The notes under the pieces were generated by a model. The model saw only the letters and a program-made list of their open reading frames with translations. It made no database searches and was not told the DNA's origin. A DNA stretch of 13,033 bases from an uncultured Paenibacillaceae bacterium (GTDB lineage: Bacteria > Bacillota > Bacilli > Paenibacillales > CALAME01): NCBI GenBank assembly GCA_937983035.1, contig CALKAN010000149.1:1-13033 (forward strand), written 5' to 3'. Numbering within the stretch: the stretch's first letter is position 1; every line of letters starts with the position of its first letter. This document shows, one piece after another, positions 6,422 to 13,033 of this stretch. The position numbers and the translations under genes are program-made.

Positions 6422-7827
6422 TGGCCGTGAAGCTGTACAATACGTTAACGAGAAAAAAGGAAGCTTTTCAGCCTGTGGAACCTGGAAAAGTGCGCATGTA
6501 TGTATGCGGTCCGACGGTGTATGATTACATTCATATCGGGAATGCGCGGCCGATGGTCTTTTTTGACGTCGTGCGCAGATATTTGCAGCATCAAGGGTAC
6601 GATGTGACCTATGTGGTCAATTTTACGGATGTGGACGACAAGCTGATTCAAAAAGCGGCAGAGACGGGCTTGACCGTTCCGGAAGTAGCGGAACGCTTTA
6701 TTGAAGCTTATTTTGAAGATGCAGAAGCGCTTGGCGTGAAACGGGCGGATCTTCATCCCCGCGTAACGGAGAACATCCCCGAAGTGATTGCATTCATTCA
6801 GGGGCTGGTTGATCAAGGCTATGCTTATGAAAGCGGAGGAGACGTCTATTTCCGGACGCATCGGTTTAAAGAATACGGCAAATTGTCGCAGCAAAAATCA
6901 GAAGAGCTTCAGCTGGGCAAACGCGTAGCCGTTGATGAGCGCAAAGAACATCCGCAAGATTTCGTGTTGTGGAAGAGCGCCAAGCCCGGGGAAATCGCAT
7001 GGGACAGCCCGTGGGGAAAAGGCCGTCCGGGATGGCATATTGAATGCTCTGCCATGGCGCGGAAGTATCTCGGCGAAACGCTCGATATTCACGGCGGCGG
7101 ACAAGATCTGACTTTCCCGCATCACGAATGCGAGATTGCTCAGTCAGAATCGCTCCACGGCAAACCGCTGGCCCGCTACTGGATGCACAACGGCTATATT
7201 CATATTAACAATGAAAAAATGTCCAAGTCGCTGGGCAACGGGATTAATGTGAAGCAATTGCGTCAACAATATTCAAAAGAATCGCTGCGCTATTTCATGT
7301 TGAGCACGCATTACCGGCAGCCGCTTAATTTCAGTGAAGAAGTCATGGTGCAGGCGCAGCGGAGCACGGAACGAATTCGAAACGGTTTGATTGATTTAAA
7401 GCATCGGCTTAATCAAGCCGAATCGGAGCTGCGTCCCGGCGATGCGGAAGTGCTGGAAGAAGCAAAGGATGTGCTGCGCCGGTTTCATGACAAAATGCAA
7501 GACGACTTCAACACAGCGGATGCACTTACGGCGATGTTCGATCTGATCAGCCTCAGCAACAATTATTTGCAGCGGGAACAAGCATCGGCGGAAGTGCTCG
7601 AATCCATCTTGGCCGCCTTTCGCGAAATGAACGGCATTTTGGACATCATTACGGAAGAAGAGCCGGATCAGCTTCTGGATGAAGAGATTGAGCGCTTGAT
7701 CGAGGAGCGGAATATTGCGCGCAAGAACAAAGATTTTGCAAGAGCGGATGAAATTCGAGATATGCTGAAAGAAAAGAACATTATGCTGGAGGACACTCCG
7801 CAAGGGGTGCGTTGGCGCAGATTATGA
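6421..7827 (+). CDS. cysS: Cysteinyl-tRNA synthetase
   Basis: Charges tRNA-Cys with cysteine. The protein has 468 residues, the usual length. The HIGH motif is HIGN (38-41) and KMSKS is at 266-270. The active-site zinc ligands are all present as C29, C209, H234 and E238. The C-terminal helical anticodon-binding part ends ...TPQGVRWRR. GGGAGG (6407-6412), inside the end of cysE, is its ribosome binding site. The start overlaps the cysE stop by one base, and the stop overlaps the likely mrnC start in ATGA. It is the second gene under the cysteine T-box. Confidence 0.98.
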   Translation: MAVKLYNTLTRKKEAFQPVEPGKVRMYVCGPTVYDYIHIGNARPMVFFDVVRRYLQHQGYDVTYVVNFTDVDDKLIQKAAETGLTVPEVAERFIEAYFEDAEALGVKRADLHPRVTENIPEVIAFIQGLVDQGYAYESGGDVYFRTHRFKEYGKLSQQKSEELQLGKRVAVDERKEHPQDFVLWKSAKPGEIAWDSPWGKGRPGWHIECSAMARKYLGETLDIHGGGQDLTFPHHECEIAQSESLHGKPLARYWMHNGYIHINNEKMSKSLGNGINVKQLRQQYSKESLRYFMLSTHYRQPLNFSEEVMVQAQRSTERIRNGLIDLKHRLNQAESELRPGDAEVLEEAKDVLRRFHDKMQDDFNTADALTAMFDLISLSNNYLQREQASAEVLESILAAFREMNGILDIITEEEPDQLLDEEIERLIEERNIARKNKDFARADEIRDMLKEKNIMLEDTPQGVRWRRL

Positions 7828-8240
7828 TGAGACGCGAGCAAGAAGGATTTGCCATTCCGTTTAAGCCAGCTAAAGAGCCGGAGTACATGCATCCCGTTAC
7901 GCTGGCTTATTTAGGGGACGCAGTGCATCAGCTGTATATTCGGCAATATTTGCTGGCGCAAAAAAGGCAAAAACCGAATGAGCTGCATCAACAAGCGATC
8001 AAATATGTGTCCGCCAAGGCCCAAGCACAAGCGCTGAAGCGCATGCTGCCCAGCCTGACCGAACAAGAATTGGAAATGGTCAAGCGGGGACGCAACGCGA
8101 AGTCGGGACAAGTTCCCAAAAATGCCGATGTATTGGATTACCGCCACAGCACTGCTTTTGAATGCTTGGTCGGTTATCTGTATTGCAAACAGGAGTATGA
8201 AAGATTAGATGCATTGCTGCACAGCACATTAGAAACTTGA
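7824..8240 (+). CDS. mrnC: Mini-ribonuclease III (23S rRNA maturation)
   Basis: Dimeric RNase III-like enzyme without the double-stranded RNA-binding domain; in Bacillus it trims both ends of 23S rRNA precursors. The protein is about 138 residues long. The catalytic core LAYLGDAV carries D32. The conserved RYVSAKAQA-like segment appears here as KYVSAKAQAQ, followed by RRGRNAKSG-like KRGRNAKSG and KNADVLDYRHSTAFECLVGYLY. The start is uncertain. ATG 7824 overlaps the cysS stop as ATGA, and ATG 7827 follows. An upstream TTG at 7812 has AAGGGG just before it and would add four residues. It belongs to the cysE-cysS transcription unit. Confidence 0.93.
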   Translation: MMRREQEGFAIPFKPAKEPEYMHPVTLAYLGDAVHQLYIRQYLLAQKRQKPNELHQQAIKYVSAKAQAQALKRMLPSLTEQELEMVKRGRNAKSGQVPKNADVLDYRHSTAFECLVGYLYCKQEYERLDALLHSTLET

Positions 8241-8254
8241 AAGGAAAGATGCAC

Positions 8255-9027
8255 ATGGAGGAATATATAGCCGGCAAACACGCGGTCTTGGAAGCCGTTC
8301 GTTCCGGACGAGCCATTCATAAAATTTGGATTGCGGAACAAGCGCAGCGCTCATCTGTTCAACCGATCATCGCTGAAGCAAAGCAGCGAGGCATTCTCGT
8401 GCAGTATGCCGACAAGCGCAAACTTGATCAAGCAGCCGGAAAAGTGCAGCATCAAGGCGTCGTAGCTCAGGCAGCCGCTTATGAATATGCAGACGTGGAA
8501 GATATATTGCAATCGGCGGCCGAAGCGGGCCAGGCGCCGTTGATCTTCATAAGGACATGGCTGTACTGCTGCTCGATGAAATCGAAGATCCGCATAATCT
8601 CGGCTCAATTTTGCGTTCAGCAGCTTGCACAGGTGTGCATGGAGTCATCATTCCGAAGCGGCGGTCGGCTGGATTGACGGCAACGGTCGTCAAGACATCG
8701 GCGGGCGCATCTTCTTATGTTCCGGTGGCGCGCGTATCCAATATCGCTCAAACGATTGACGCGTTGAAGCGGCAAGGCATCTGGATCGCCGGAACGGATG
8801 TGAATGCCGATGCGCTGATTTACCAGCAAGACATGAAACTGCCGTTGGCCGTCGTCATCGGCAATGAGCATCGCGGCATCGGGCGCTTGACAAGAGAAAA
8901 ATGCGATTTTCTCATCAAGCTGCCGATGCTCGGACCGATTCAGTCGCTGAACGCTTCGGTTGCAGCTGCCATCGTGATGTACGAGGCTGTCCGCCAGCGA
9001 AATTATATGAAGGTCAGCGAGCAATGA
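8255..9027 (+). pseudogene. rlmB: 23S rRNA 2'-O-ribose methyltransferase RlmB, frameshifted
   Basis: SPOUT/TrmH-family methyltransferase that modifies the ribose of G2251 (E. coli numbering) in 23S rRNA, here split into two frames. The first frame starts at ATG 8255 behind AAGGAAAG and gives the substrate-binding domain, MEEYIAGKHAVLEAV to about EAGQAPL (8255-8542), then runs off-frame to a stop at 8677. The second frame, shifted by -1, carries the full SPOUT domain to 9027: DEIEDPHNLGSILR, VIGNEHRGIGR and LPMLGPIQSLNASVAAA. The lesion lies between about 8528 and 8550. One missing base there would restore about 257 residues. The junction also holds about seven more residues than I recall for B. 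subtilis RlmB, so an insertion of about 20 bases is another explanation. ATG 8557 could start a lone SPOUT domain, but AAGGA sits too close to it. Sequencing error is possible. Confidence 0.85.
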
Positions 9028-9539
9028 AAGAAGTGCTGATCGTTGACGGCTACAACATGATCGGGGCGTGGCCGGAACTTTCCAGTTTGGCAAAGCTCAG
9101 CTTGGAAGATGCAAGAGATCGGCTGGTGGAATATTTAGCGGATTATCAGGGCTTTTCGGGCAGGAAAGTGATTCTTGTATTCGATGCGCATCAAGTGCCG
9201 GGGAAAGGCAAGAAATATAGGCAGCACAGGGTGGATGTCCGTTATACCCGCGAAAAAGAAACTGCCGATGAATGCATCGAACGTCTTGCTGCGGATATGG
9301 CTCGCATGAGACATCACGTGTATGTGGCAACGTCGGATTATACGGAGCAGCGCGTCACATTCGGACAAGGCGCTTTGCGCATTTCCGCGCGTGAGCTGTG
9401 GATCGAAATCAACAACAGCCGGCGGGAAATGGAAGAAGTGATTGAAAGAAACAAGCAGCCGGAAAGAAACAGTTTTGATGCAAAAATTTCCAGTGATTTG
9501 ATGGAAATTCTTGAAAAATGGCGGCGCGGCGAGCCTTAA
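9024..9539 (+). CDS. rae1: Rae1/YacP-type NYN-domain ribosome-associated endoribonuclease
   Basis: A 171-residue PIN-like NYN-domain protein equivalent to B. subtilis YacP (Rae1), which enters the ribosomal A site and cuts certain mRNAs in a translation-dependent way. It starts EVLIVDGYNMIGAWPEL with the catalytic-type D8. LVFDAHQVPGKG, a YTREKETADECIERLA block and YVATSDYTEQ follow, all typical of the family. ATG 9024 overlaps the rlmB stop in ATGA; the open frame extends further upstream inside rlmB but has no support as a start. It is the last gene of the cysE operon, with sigH following after 140 bases. I see no clear terminator in between. Confidence 0.92.
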   Translation: MKEVLIVDGYNMIGAWPELSSLAKLSLEDARDRLVEYLADYQGFSGRKVILVFDAHQVPGKGKKYRQHRVDVRYTREKETADECIERLAADMARMRHHVYVATSDYTEQRVTFGQGALRISARELWIEINNSRREMEEVIERNKQPERNSFDAKISSDLMEILEKWRRGEP

Positions 9540-9553
9540 TTGCTCGAAAATGG

Positions 9554-9618
9554 TTGACGATTCCAGCAATCATCATGTATACTAACTTTATCTTTATTAT
9601 GTTCGTTTATGCTAGAAT
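9554..9618 (+). promoter_or_regulatory. Two candidate sigma-A-type promoters for sigH
   Basis: Candidate 1: TTGACG (9554-9559), 18 bases, TATACT (9578-9583). Candidate 2: extended -10 TG-c-TAGAAT (9610-9618) without a good -35. Either would leave a leader of about 55-90 bases before the GTG start at 9680. I cannot tell which is used; both could be. Confidence 0.55.
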
Positions 9619-9679
9619 AGCTGAAATACGCATTATTTACCAATGATGCCGCAAGCAATGCAGCCGGAGGGATCGGAAC

Positions 9680-10330
9680 GTGAGCGTCGACCTCAATCAA
9701 ACTGAAACGTTTTCATTAAGCGATCGATCCGATGAGGAGATCGTTCTCGCTATTCGCGAGGGAAATCTAGAAGCGTTGGAGTACTTGATATTAAAGTATC
9801 GGAATTTCGTGTGGGCGAAAGCACGATCTTATTTTTTAATCGGGGCAGACCGAGAGGATATCGTGCAAGAAGGCATGATCGGTTTGTACAAATCGATTCG
9901 GGATTTCAGGGGGGACAAGCTTACGTCATTCAAAGCTTTCGCGGAATTGTGCATCACTCGCCAAATTATCACTGCGATCAAGACAGCCACCCGCCAGAAA
10001 CATATCCCGCTCAATTCTTACATTTCATTGGACAAGCCGATTTATGATGAAGAATCAGACAGAACGTTGTTGGACGTATTGTGCGGAACGAGGGTCAGCG
10101 ACCCGGAAGAAATGATGATCAACAAAGAAGAATTCAGCGGTCTGGAAGAGAAGATGGAAGAACTGCTGAGCGATCTGGAACGCCAAGTGCTGATGCTTTA
10201 CTTGGATGGAAGGTCCTATCAAGAAATTGCAGAAGAACTGCAAAGACATGTGAAGTCGATTGACAATGCTTTGCAGCGCGTCAAGCGAAAGCTTGAAAAG
10301 TACTTAGAGGGAAGACAAGCCCAATCTTAA
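9680..10330 (+). CDS. sigH: RNA polymerase sigma-H factor (early sporulation/transition state)
   Basis: Sigma-70 family factor of the SigH/Spo0H type, which in Bacillus directs early sporulation genes and transition-phase genes. The protein has 216 residues. Region 2 spans about residues 20-107, with the core-binding DIVQEGMIGLYKSIRDF (60-76) and the -10 recognition helix around FAELCITRQIITAIKTATR. Region 4 (about 165-210) contains the helix-turn-helix RSYQEIAEELQRHVKSI. The start is GTG 9680 behind GGAGGG (9666-9671). It has its own upstream promoter region and is followed by a terminator at 10493-10518. Its presence implies an organism with a sporulation regulon or its remnant. Confidence 0.97.
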   Translation: MSVDLNQTETFSLSDRSDEEIVLAIREGNLEALEYLILKYRNFVWAKARSYFLIGADREDIVQEGMIGLYKSIRDFRGDKLTSFKAFAELCITRQIITAIKTATRQKHIPLNSYISLDKPIYDEESDRTLLDVLCGTRVSDPEEMMINKEEFSGLEEKMEELLSDLERQVLMLYLDGRSYQEIAEELQRHVKSIDNALQRVKRKLEKYLEGRQAQS

Positions 10331-10492
10331 CGGCAACATAGAATGCTGAAGTTTCATATATTGCCCTTATAAACAACTAAATCGATTTGCACACATATTT
10401 CACGCATATGCTTGATGAAATGAACATGCTGCAGTGACAGATTTGAAGTTCGGAATCATTTATTTTTCATTCATATATGCCAAACATCACAT

Positions 10493-10518
10493 ATTGACGC
10501 TGAAGAAGCGTCAATTTT
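10493..10518 (+). terminator. Intrinsic terminator downstream of sigH
   Basis: Nine-base stem ATTGACGCT / AGCGTCAAT around a five-base loop GAAGA, running into TTTTCTTT. It is the first strong hairpin after the sigH stop, about 160 bases downstream. Confidence 0.7.
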
Positions 10519-10554
10519 CTTTGATTGTTGTCGCCCGCCAGTCCGACAATATTC

Positions 10555-10581
10555 AGCATCCATCAACAGGGTGCTTTTTTT
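10555..10581 (+). terminator. Second terminator-like hairpin after sigH
   Basis: Stem AGCATCC / GGGTGCT (one T-G pair), loop ATCAACA, followed directly by six T (10576-10581). Together with the hairpin at 10493 and an intervening TTGTCG/CGACAA repeat (10528-10549), it gives a tandem stop before the ribosomal-protein transcript. Confidence 0.65.
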
Positions 10582-10772
10582 CTTGTCGAATGGGCGAGGG
10601 ACTTGCAGCCGCGTTCCGATCATCGCTGGACGGGATGCAAGAACGGCGGATCTATGGATGACATGCGCTTGCATGCCCTTTCATTCCGCTCAGCTTAGGG
10701 TGCTTGATGTTTAAGTTGGTGAATAACTGTCGATAATGTCAAAAGATACCGCTTGCTTGCCTTATTTTTGCC

Positions 10773-10802
10773 TTGACACACTTGCCGGCATTATGGTAAA
10801 GT
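10773..10802 (+). promoter_or_regulatory. Strong promoter for rpmG-secE-nusG
   Basis: Consensus -35 TTGACA (10773-10778), 18-base spacer, and extended -10 TG-g-TAAAGT (10794-10802). Transcription would begin near 10810, leaving an untranslated leader of about 150 bases before rpmG. Confidence 0.75.
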
Positions 10803-10958
10803 TTGTTGGGTAGCTGGAAAATGGCGTACGTTTATTTTTGTGTGAACACAGCAATGGATCCATGCCCGGATCTTGCAGGCACGCTCGGCTTTGAGCGCAG
10901 CCGTTTGATCTGTTTAACAGTGTTGCAATTGTGAACGTGATTCGTGGAGGTGTACAAC

Positions 10959-11108
10959 GTGCGGGCAACAATTACATTGGAATGCACCAATTGTAAGCGA
11001 AGAAATTATACAAGCAATAAGAATAAGAGAACGCACCCTGATCGCTTGGAATTGAGGAAACATTGCAAATTCTGCAATCAGCATACCGTTCATCGCGAAA
11101 CCAGGTAA
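10959..11108 (+). CDS. rpmG: 50S ribosomal protein L33 (zinc-binding form)
   Basis: Small protein of the large ribosomal subunit, 49 residues, a normal length. It has the two CxxC pairs of the zinc-binding C+ type (C9, C12 and C36, C39) and the typical ends MRATITLEC and HRETR. The start is GTG 10959 behind TGGAGGTG (10945-10952). In Bacillales a second, cysteine-free L33 often serves under zinc starvation; none is seen here. secE follows after 17 bases, so the two are co-transcribed from the promoter at 10773. Confidence 0.96.
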   Translation: MRATITLECTNCKRRNYTSNKNKRTHPDRLELRKHCKFCNQHTVHRETR

Positions 11109-11125
11109 TTCGGAGGGATTAAGCC

Positions 11126-11338
11126 GTGGCGTTTCTATCAAGTTTGAAGAAAGGATTCGGATCCATTGCGTCCTTCTTCTCGGGCAGCTGGTCCGAGATG
11201 AAGAAAGTCAGATGGCCGAACCGCAAAGAATTGGTAAGCTACACGATCGTAGTTCTGGTAACCGTTACTTTTATTACGATCTACTTTGCCATCATTGACC
11301 TTGGGATCTCTGAAATTATGCGTTTGATTTTTAACTAG
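11126..11338 (+). CDS. secE: Preprotein translocase subunit SecE
   Basis: Small membrane subunit that clamps SecY in the SecYEG protein-export channel. The protein has 70 residues with the single-span architecture of Gram-positive SecE: an amphipathic N-terminal helix, the conserved WSEMKKVRWPNRKEL segment (22-36) and one transmembrane helix (about 38-60). GTG 11126 follows GGAGGG (11112-11117). The rpmG-secE-nusG order is conserved across Firmicutes. A gap of 238 bases separates it from nusG. Confidence 0.96.
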   Translation: MAFLSSLKKGFGSIASFFSGSWSEMKKVRWPNRKELVSYTIVVLVTVTFITIYFAIIDLGISEIMRLIFN

Positions 11339-11576
11339 GCGGCGCATGGATTGTTTTTAACCGGCGATGTTTTTAGTTTGCTGCAGACGAAGCTGCGGCC
11401 GGCGTCCGATTCTTCATAAGGCAGCACAGCGGAGAGTTTCATCTGGAATGCGCGTTGATAAGCAAGGCGCTTGATGCAATGAAGGCATGGCCTGCTTCAA
11501 GTTTTTAAGCATGCTTGCTTCCGTTTGATGGAAGTGCCGACTGCCGCCTAAATTCAAACCAAGGGTGACTTTTAAT

Positions 11577-12116
11577 ATGGAAATGGAAAAAAGATGGTAT
11601 GTAGTTCATACCTATTCCGGTTATGAAAATAAAGTAAAAACGAATCTGGAAAAAAGAGTCGAGTCCATGGATATGAGCGACAAGATCTTTCGGGTGCTGG
11701 TGCCGACGGAAGAAGAAGTTGTCAACAAGGACGGCAAACAAAAAACGGTTAAACGCAAAGTTTACCCCGGTTACGTGCTGGTGGAAATGATTCAAACAGA
11801 TGATTCCTGGTATGTGGTTCGGAATACGCCGGGAGTGACGGGATTTGTCGGATCTTCTGGCTCTGGTTCCAAGCCGACGCCCTTATTGCCTGAAGAAGCA
11901 GAAGCGATATTAAGACATATGGGCATGGAAGAACCGAAACCGAAGCCTGAATTTAATGTGAAAGAGAATGTTCGCGTGAAAGTAGGGCCGTTTGCAGATT
12001 TTGTAGGCACGATCGAAGATATCATGCTGGACAAGAACAAGTTGAAAGTGCATGTCAACATGTTCGGCAGGGAAACTCCACTGGAATTGGATTTTGACCA
12101 GGTAGAGAAAATTTAA
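11577..12116 (+). CDS. nusG: Transcription termination/antitermination factor NusG
   Basis: Binds RNA polymerase, affecting pausing and termination and linking transcription to translation. The protein has 179 residues. The NGN domain (about 4-112) starts with KRWYVVHTYSGYENKVK. The RNTPGVTGFVGS segment contains the N-T pair at 83-84 that in Bacillus NusG contacts the non-template strand at pauses. The KOW domain (about 128-179) contains GPFADFVG and ends NMFGRETPLELDF. ATG 11577 is chosen because AAGGGTGA (11561-11568) is eight bases upstream; the in-frame GTG 11565 lies inside that site. rplK follows after 76 bases. Confidence 0.97.
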   Translation: MEMEKRWYVVHTYSGYENKVKTNLEKRVESMDMSDKIFRVLVPTEEEVVNKDGKQKTVKRKVYPGYVLVEMIQTDDSWYVVRNTPGVTGFVGSSGSGSKPTPLLPEEAEAILRHMGMEEPKPKPEFNVKENVRVKVGPFADFVGTIEDIMLDKNKLKVHVNMFGRETPLELDFDQVEKI

Positions 12117-12140
12117 TCCCTGCTGTGTCTGTTTGGATGG

Positions 12141-12170
12141 AGTGGGAGGGAATGTTCCCGTTTGACCACA
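12141..12170 (+). promoter_or_regulatory. L1-type mRNA regulatory hairpin before rplK
   Basis: Outer stem GTGG (12142-12145) / CCAC (12166-12169); inner stem GGGA (12148-12151) / TCCC (12156-12159) with loop ATGT; asymmetric internal loop GA / GTTTGA. This two-helix, bulged layout resembles the L1 binding site used for feedback on the rplK-rplA operon in other bacteria. A sister element stands before rplA. Confidence 0.6.
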
Positions 12171-12192
12171 TTAAGGCAAGGAGGTGTTTCAT

Positions 12193-12618
12193 ATGGCGAA
12201 AAAGGTCATCAAAGTAGTAAAACTGCAAATTCCTGCAGGAAAAGCGAATCCCGCACCTCCAGTAGGTCCGGCGCTGGGCCAGGCGGGTGTTAACATTATG
12301 GCGTTCTGTAAAGAGTTCAACGCCCGTACCGCGGATCAAACCGGGTTGATTATTCCGGTCGAACTAACTGTGTTTGAAGACCGTTCATTCACTTTTATTA
12401 CGAAAACTCCGCCGGCTGCAGTGCTGTTAAGCAAGGCTGCTGGAATTGAAAAAGGATCCGGAGAGCCGAACAAGACCAAAGTAGCTACCATTAAGCGGGA
12501 TAAGGTTCGCGAAATTGCCGAGCTGAAGATGCCTGACTTGAATGCTGCTTCAGTTGAAGCTGCCATGAGGATGGTAGAAGGCACGGCAAGAAGCATGGGA
12601 ATTACGATTGAGGATTAA
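12193..12618 (+). CDS. rplK: 50S ribosomal protein L11
   Basis: Part of the GTPase-associated centre of the 50S subunit, needed for RelA/Rel stimulation and for thiopeptide binding. The protein has 141 residues, exactly the usual length. The N-terminal domain carries LQIPAGKANPAPPVGPALGQ with the conserved proline-rich loop. The C-terminal RNA-binding domain includes AGIEKGSGEPNKTKVATI and ends RSMGITIED. ATG 12193 is used, with AAGGAGGTG (12178-12186) correctly spaced; the in-frame GTG 12184 is part of that site. Confidence 0.98.
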   Translation: MAKKVIKVVKLQIPAGKANPAPPVGPALGQAGVNIMAFCKEFNARTADQTGLIIPVELTVFEDRSFTFITKTPPAAVLLSKAAGIEKGSGEPNKTKVATIKRDKVREIAELKMPDLNAASVEAAMRMVEGTARSMGITIED

Positions 12619-12632
12619 TCCTTTGCGTCGTC

Positions 12633-12660
12633 AGTGGGAGGATCATCCGCTAATACCACG
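12633..12660 (+). promoter_or_regulatory. Second L1-type mRNA hairpin, before rplA
   Basis: Shares the nine bases AGTGGGAGG (12633-12641) with the element at 12141. Outer stem GTGG (12634-12637) / CCAC (12656-12659); short inner stem GGA / TCC (12640-12642, 12646-12648); internal loop GA / GCTAATA. It ends close to the rplA ribosome binding site AGGAGG, so bound L1 could block translation. The L1 role is inferred from shape and position. Confidence 0.55.
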
Positions 12661-12678
12661 ATAGGAGGAATTTAAGCA

Positions 12679-13033
12679 ATGCCAAAACCAGGCAAGAAAT
12701 ATCAAGATGCAGTTAAACTAGTTGACCGCGAAAAGGCATATGAGCCTGCAGAAGCGATCAAGCTGGTCAAAGAAACAGCGAAAGCTAATTTTGATGAAAC
12801 AGTCGAAGTTGTCATTCGTCTTAGCGTAGATCCGAGAAAACAGGATCAAGCGGTTAGAGGCGTAGTCGTGCTGCCGCACGGCACAGGCAAAACGCAGCGA
12901 GTGCTCGTATTCGCAAAAGGCGAAAAAGCTAAAGAAGCGGAGAATGCTGGAGCGGACTATGTCGGCGATCAAGATCTGATCAATAAAATCCAGCAAGGAT
13001 GGTTTGATTTTGACGTTTGTGTAGCTACGCCGG
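12679..13033 (+). CDS. rplA: 50S ribosomal protein L1, 3'-truncated by window edge
   Basis: Forms the L1 stalk of the large subunit, helps release deacylated tRNA and usually represses its own operon. 118 residues are visible of the usual 230 or so; the frame is still open at the window end. The start MPKPGKKYQDAVKLVDREKAYEPAEA is cut here to its recognisable core GKKYQDAVKLVDREKAYEP. It is followed by ETVEVVIRLSVDPRKQDQ and the conserved VVLPHGTGKTQRVLVFA, all standard for L1. ATG 12679 follows AGGAGG (12663-12668). Confidence 0.97.
   Translation, partial: MPKPGKKYQDAVKLVDREKAYEPAEAIKLVKETAKANFDETVEVVIRLSVDPRKQDQAVRGVVVLPHGTGKTQRVLVFAKGEKAKEAENAGADYVGDQDLINKIQQGWFDFDVCVATP

Larger units (their letters stand above)
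10331..10958. other. 628-base non-coding stretch between sigH and rpmG
   Basis: Holds, in order: an AT-rich sigH tail; three hairpins between 10493 and 10581, two of them terminator-like; about 190 bases with no feature I can name; a strong promoter at 10773-10802; and a leader of about 150 bases before rpmG. Short open frames inside (for example 10434-10661) have no recognisable protein, no good ribosome binding site and run through the hairpins, so I do not call them genes. The leader has small hairpins GATCC/GGATC (10857-10872) and CGCTC/GAGCG (10882-10897). I found no tRNA. Confidence 0.6.

Noticed and set aside
8543..8585. Programmed ribosomal frameshifting in rlmB
   Set aside because: Joining the halves needs a -1 shift, but no X-XXY-YYZ slippery heptamer or following strong structure is visible in the usable overlap. 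RlmB is not a known recoded gene.
10434..10661. 75-codon open frame between sigH and rpmG
   Set aside because: Reads through two terminator hairpins, has no recognisable domain and no convincing ribosome binding site.
10704..10737. Promoter TTGATG...GATAAT upstream of rpmG
   Set aside because: Spacer is 22 bases, too long for sigma-A; the promoter at 10773-10802 is much better.
1..13033. Mobile elements, defence genes or CRISPR arrays
   Set aside because: No transposase, integrase, spaced repeats or foreign-looking segment was seen; gene order is the conserved Bacillales one throughout.

Overview
This is an ordinary housekeeping segment of a Firmicutes chromosome, most likely from a spore-forming member of the Bacillales in or near the Paenibacillaceae. 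The gene order yacL-ispD-ispF-gltX-cysE-cysS-mrnC-rlmB-rae1-sigH-rpmG-secE-nusG-rplK-rplA is the classical Bacillus arrangement. The Paenibacillus-like signs are a phosphatidylserine synthase gene directly upstream and a small reverse-strand gene that I recall being annotated DUF1573 in that family. The genus assignment is inference. I see no mobile element, CRISPR array, phage gene, rRNA or tRNA.

Layout. 1-1428: the 3' part of pssA, a bidirectional terminator, then the only minus-strand gene, with its own clear promoter. 1429-3808: yacL (membrane PIN/TRAM protein), ispD and ispF (two steps of the MEP isoprenoid pathway). 3848-5317: gltX. 5318-5776: a sigma-A-type promoter and a complete cysteine-type T-box riboswitch with terminator. 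5777-9539: a tightly packed run cysE-cysS-mrnC-rlmB-rae1 with several start/stop overlaps; it links cysteine synthesis and charging to rRNA maturation, rRNA methylation and ribosome-associated mRNA cleavage. rlmB is split by a frameshift. 9540-10330: sigH, the early-sporulation sigma factor, with its own promoter. 10331-10958: a 628-base non-coding stretch with three hairpins, a strong extended -10 promoter and a long leader. 10959-13033: rpmG, secE, nusG, rplK and the 5' part of rplA. Very similar small hairpins stand before rplK and before rplA and look like L1 autoregulatory sites.

I found no undescribed system. The points most worth a second look are the rlmB frameshift near 8530-8550, the paired L1-like mRNA elements, the internally consistent cysteine T-box, and the lone minus-strand gene with CxC and CxxC cysteine pairs.
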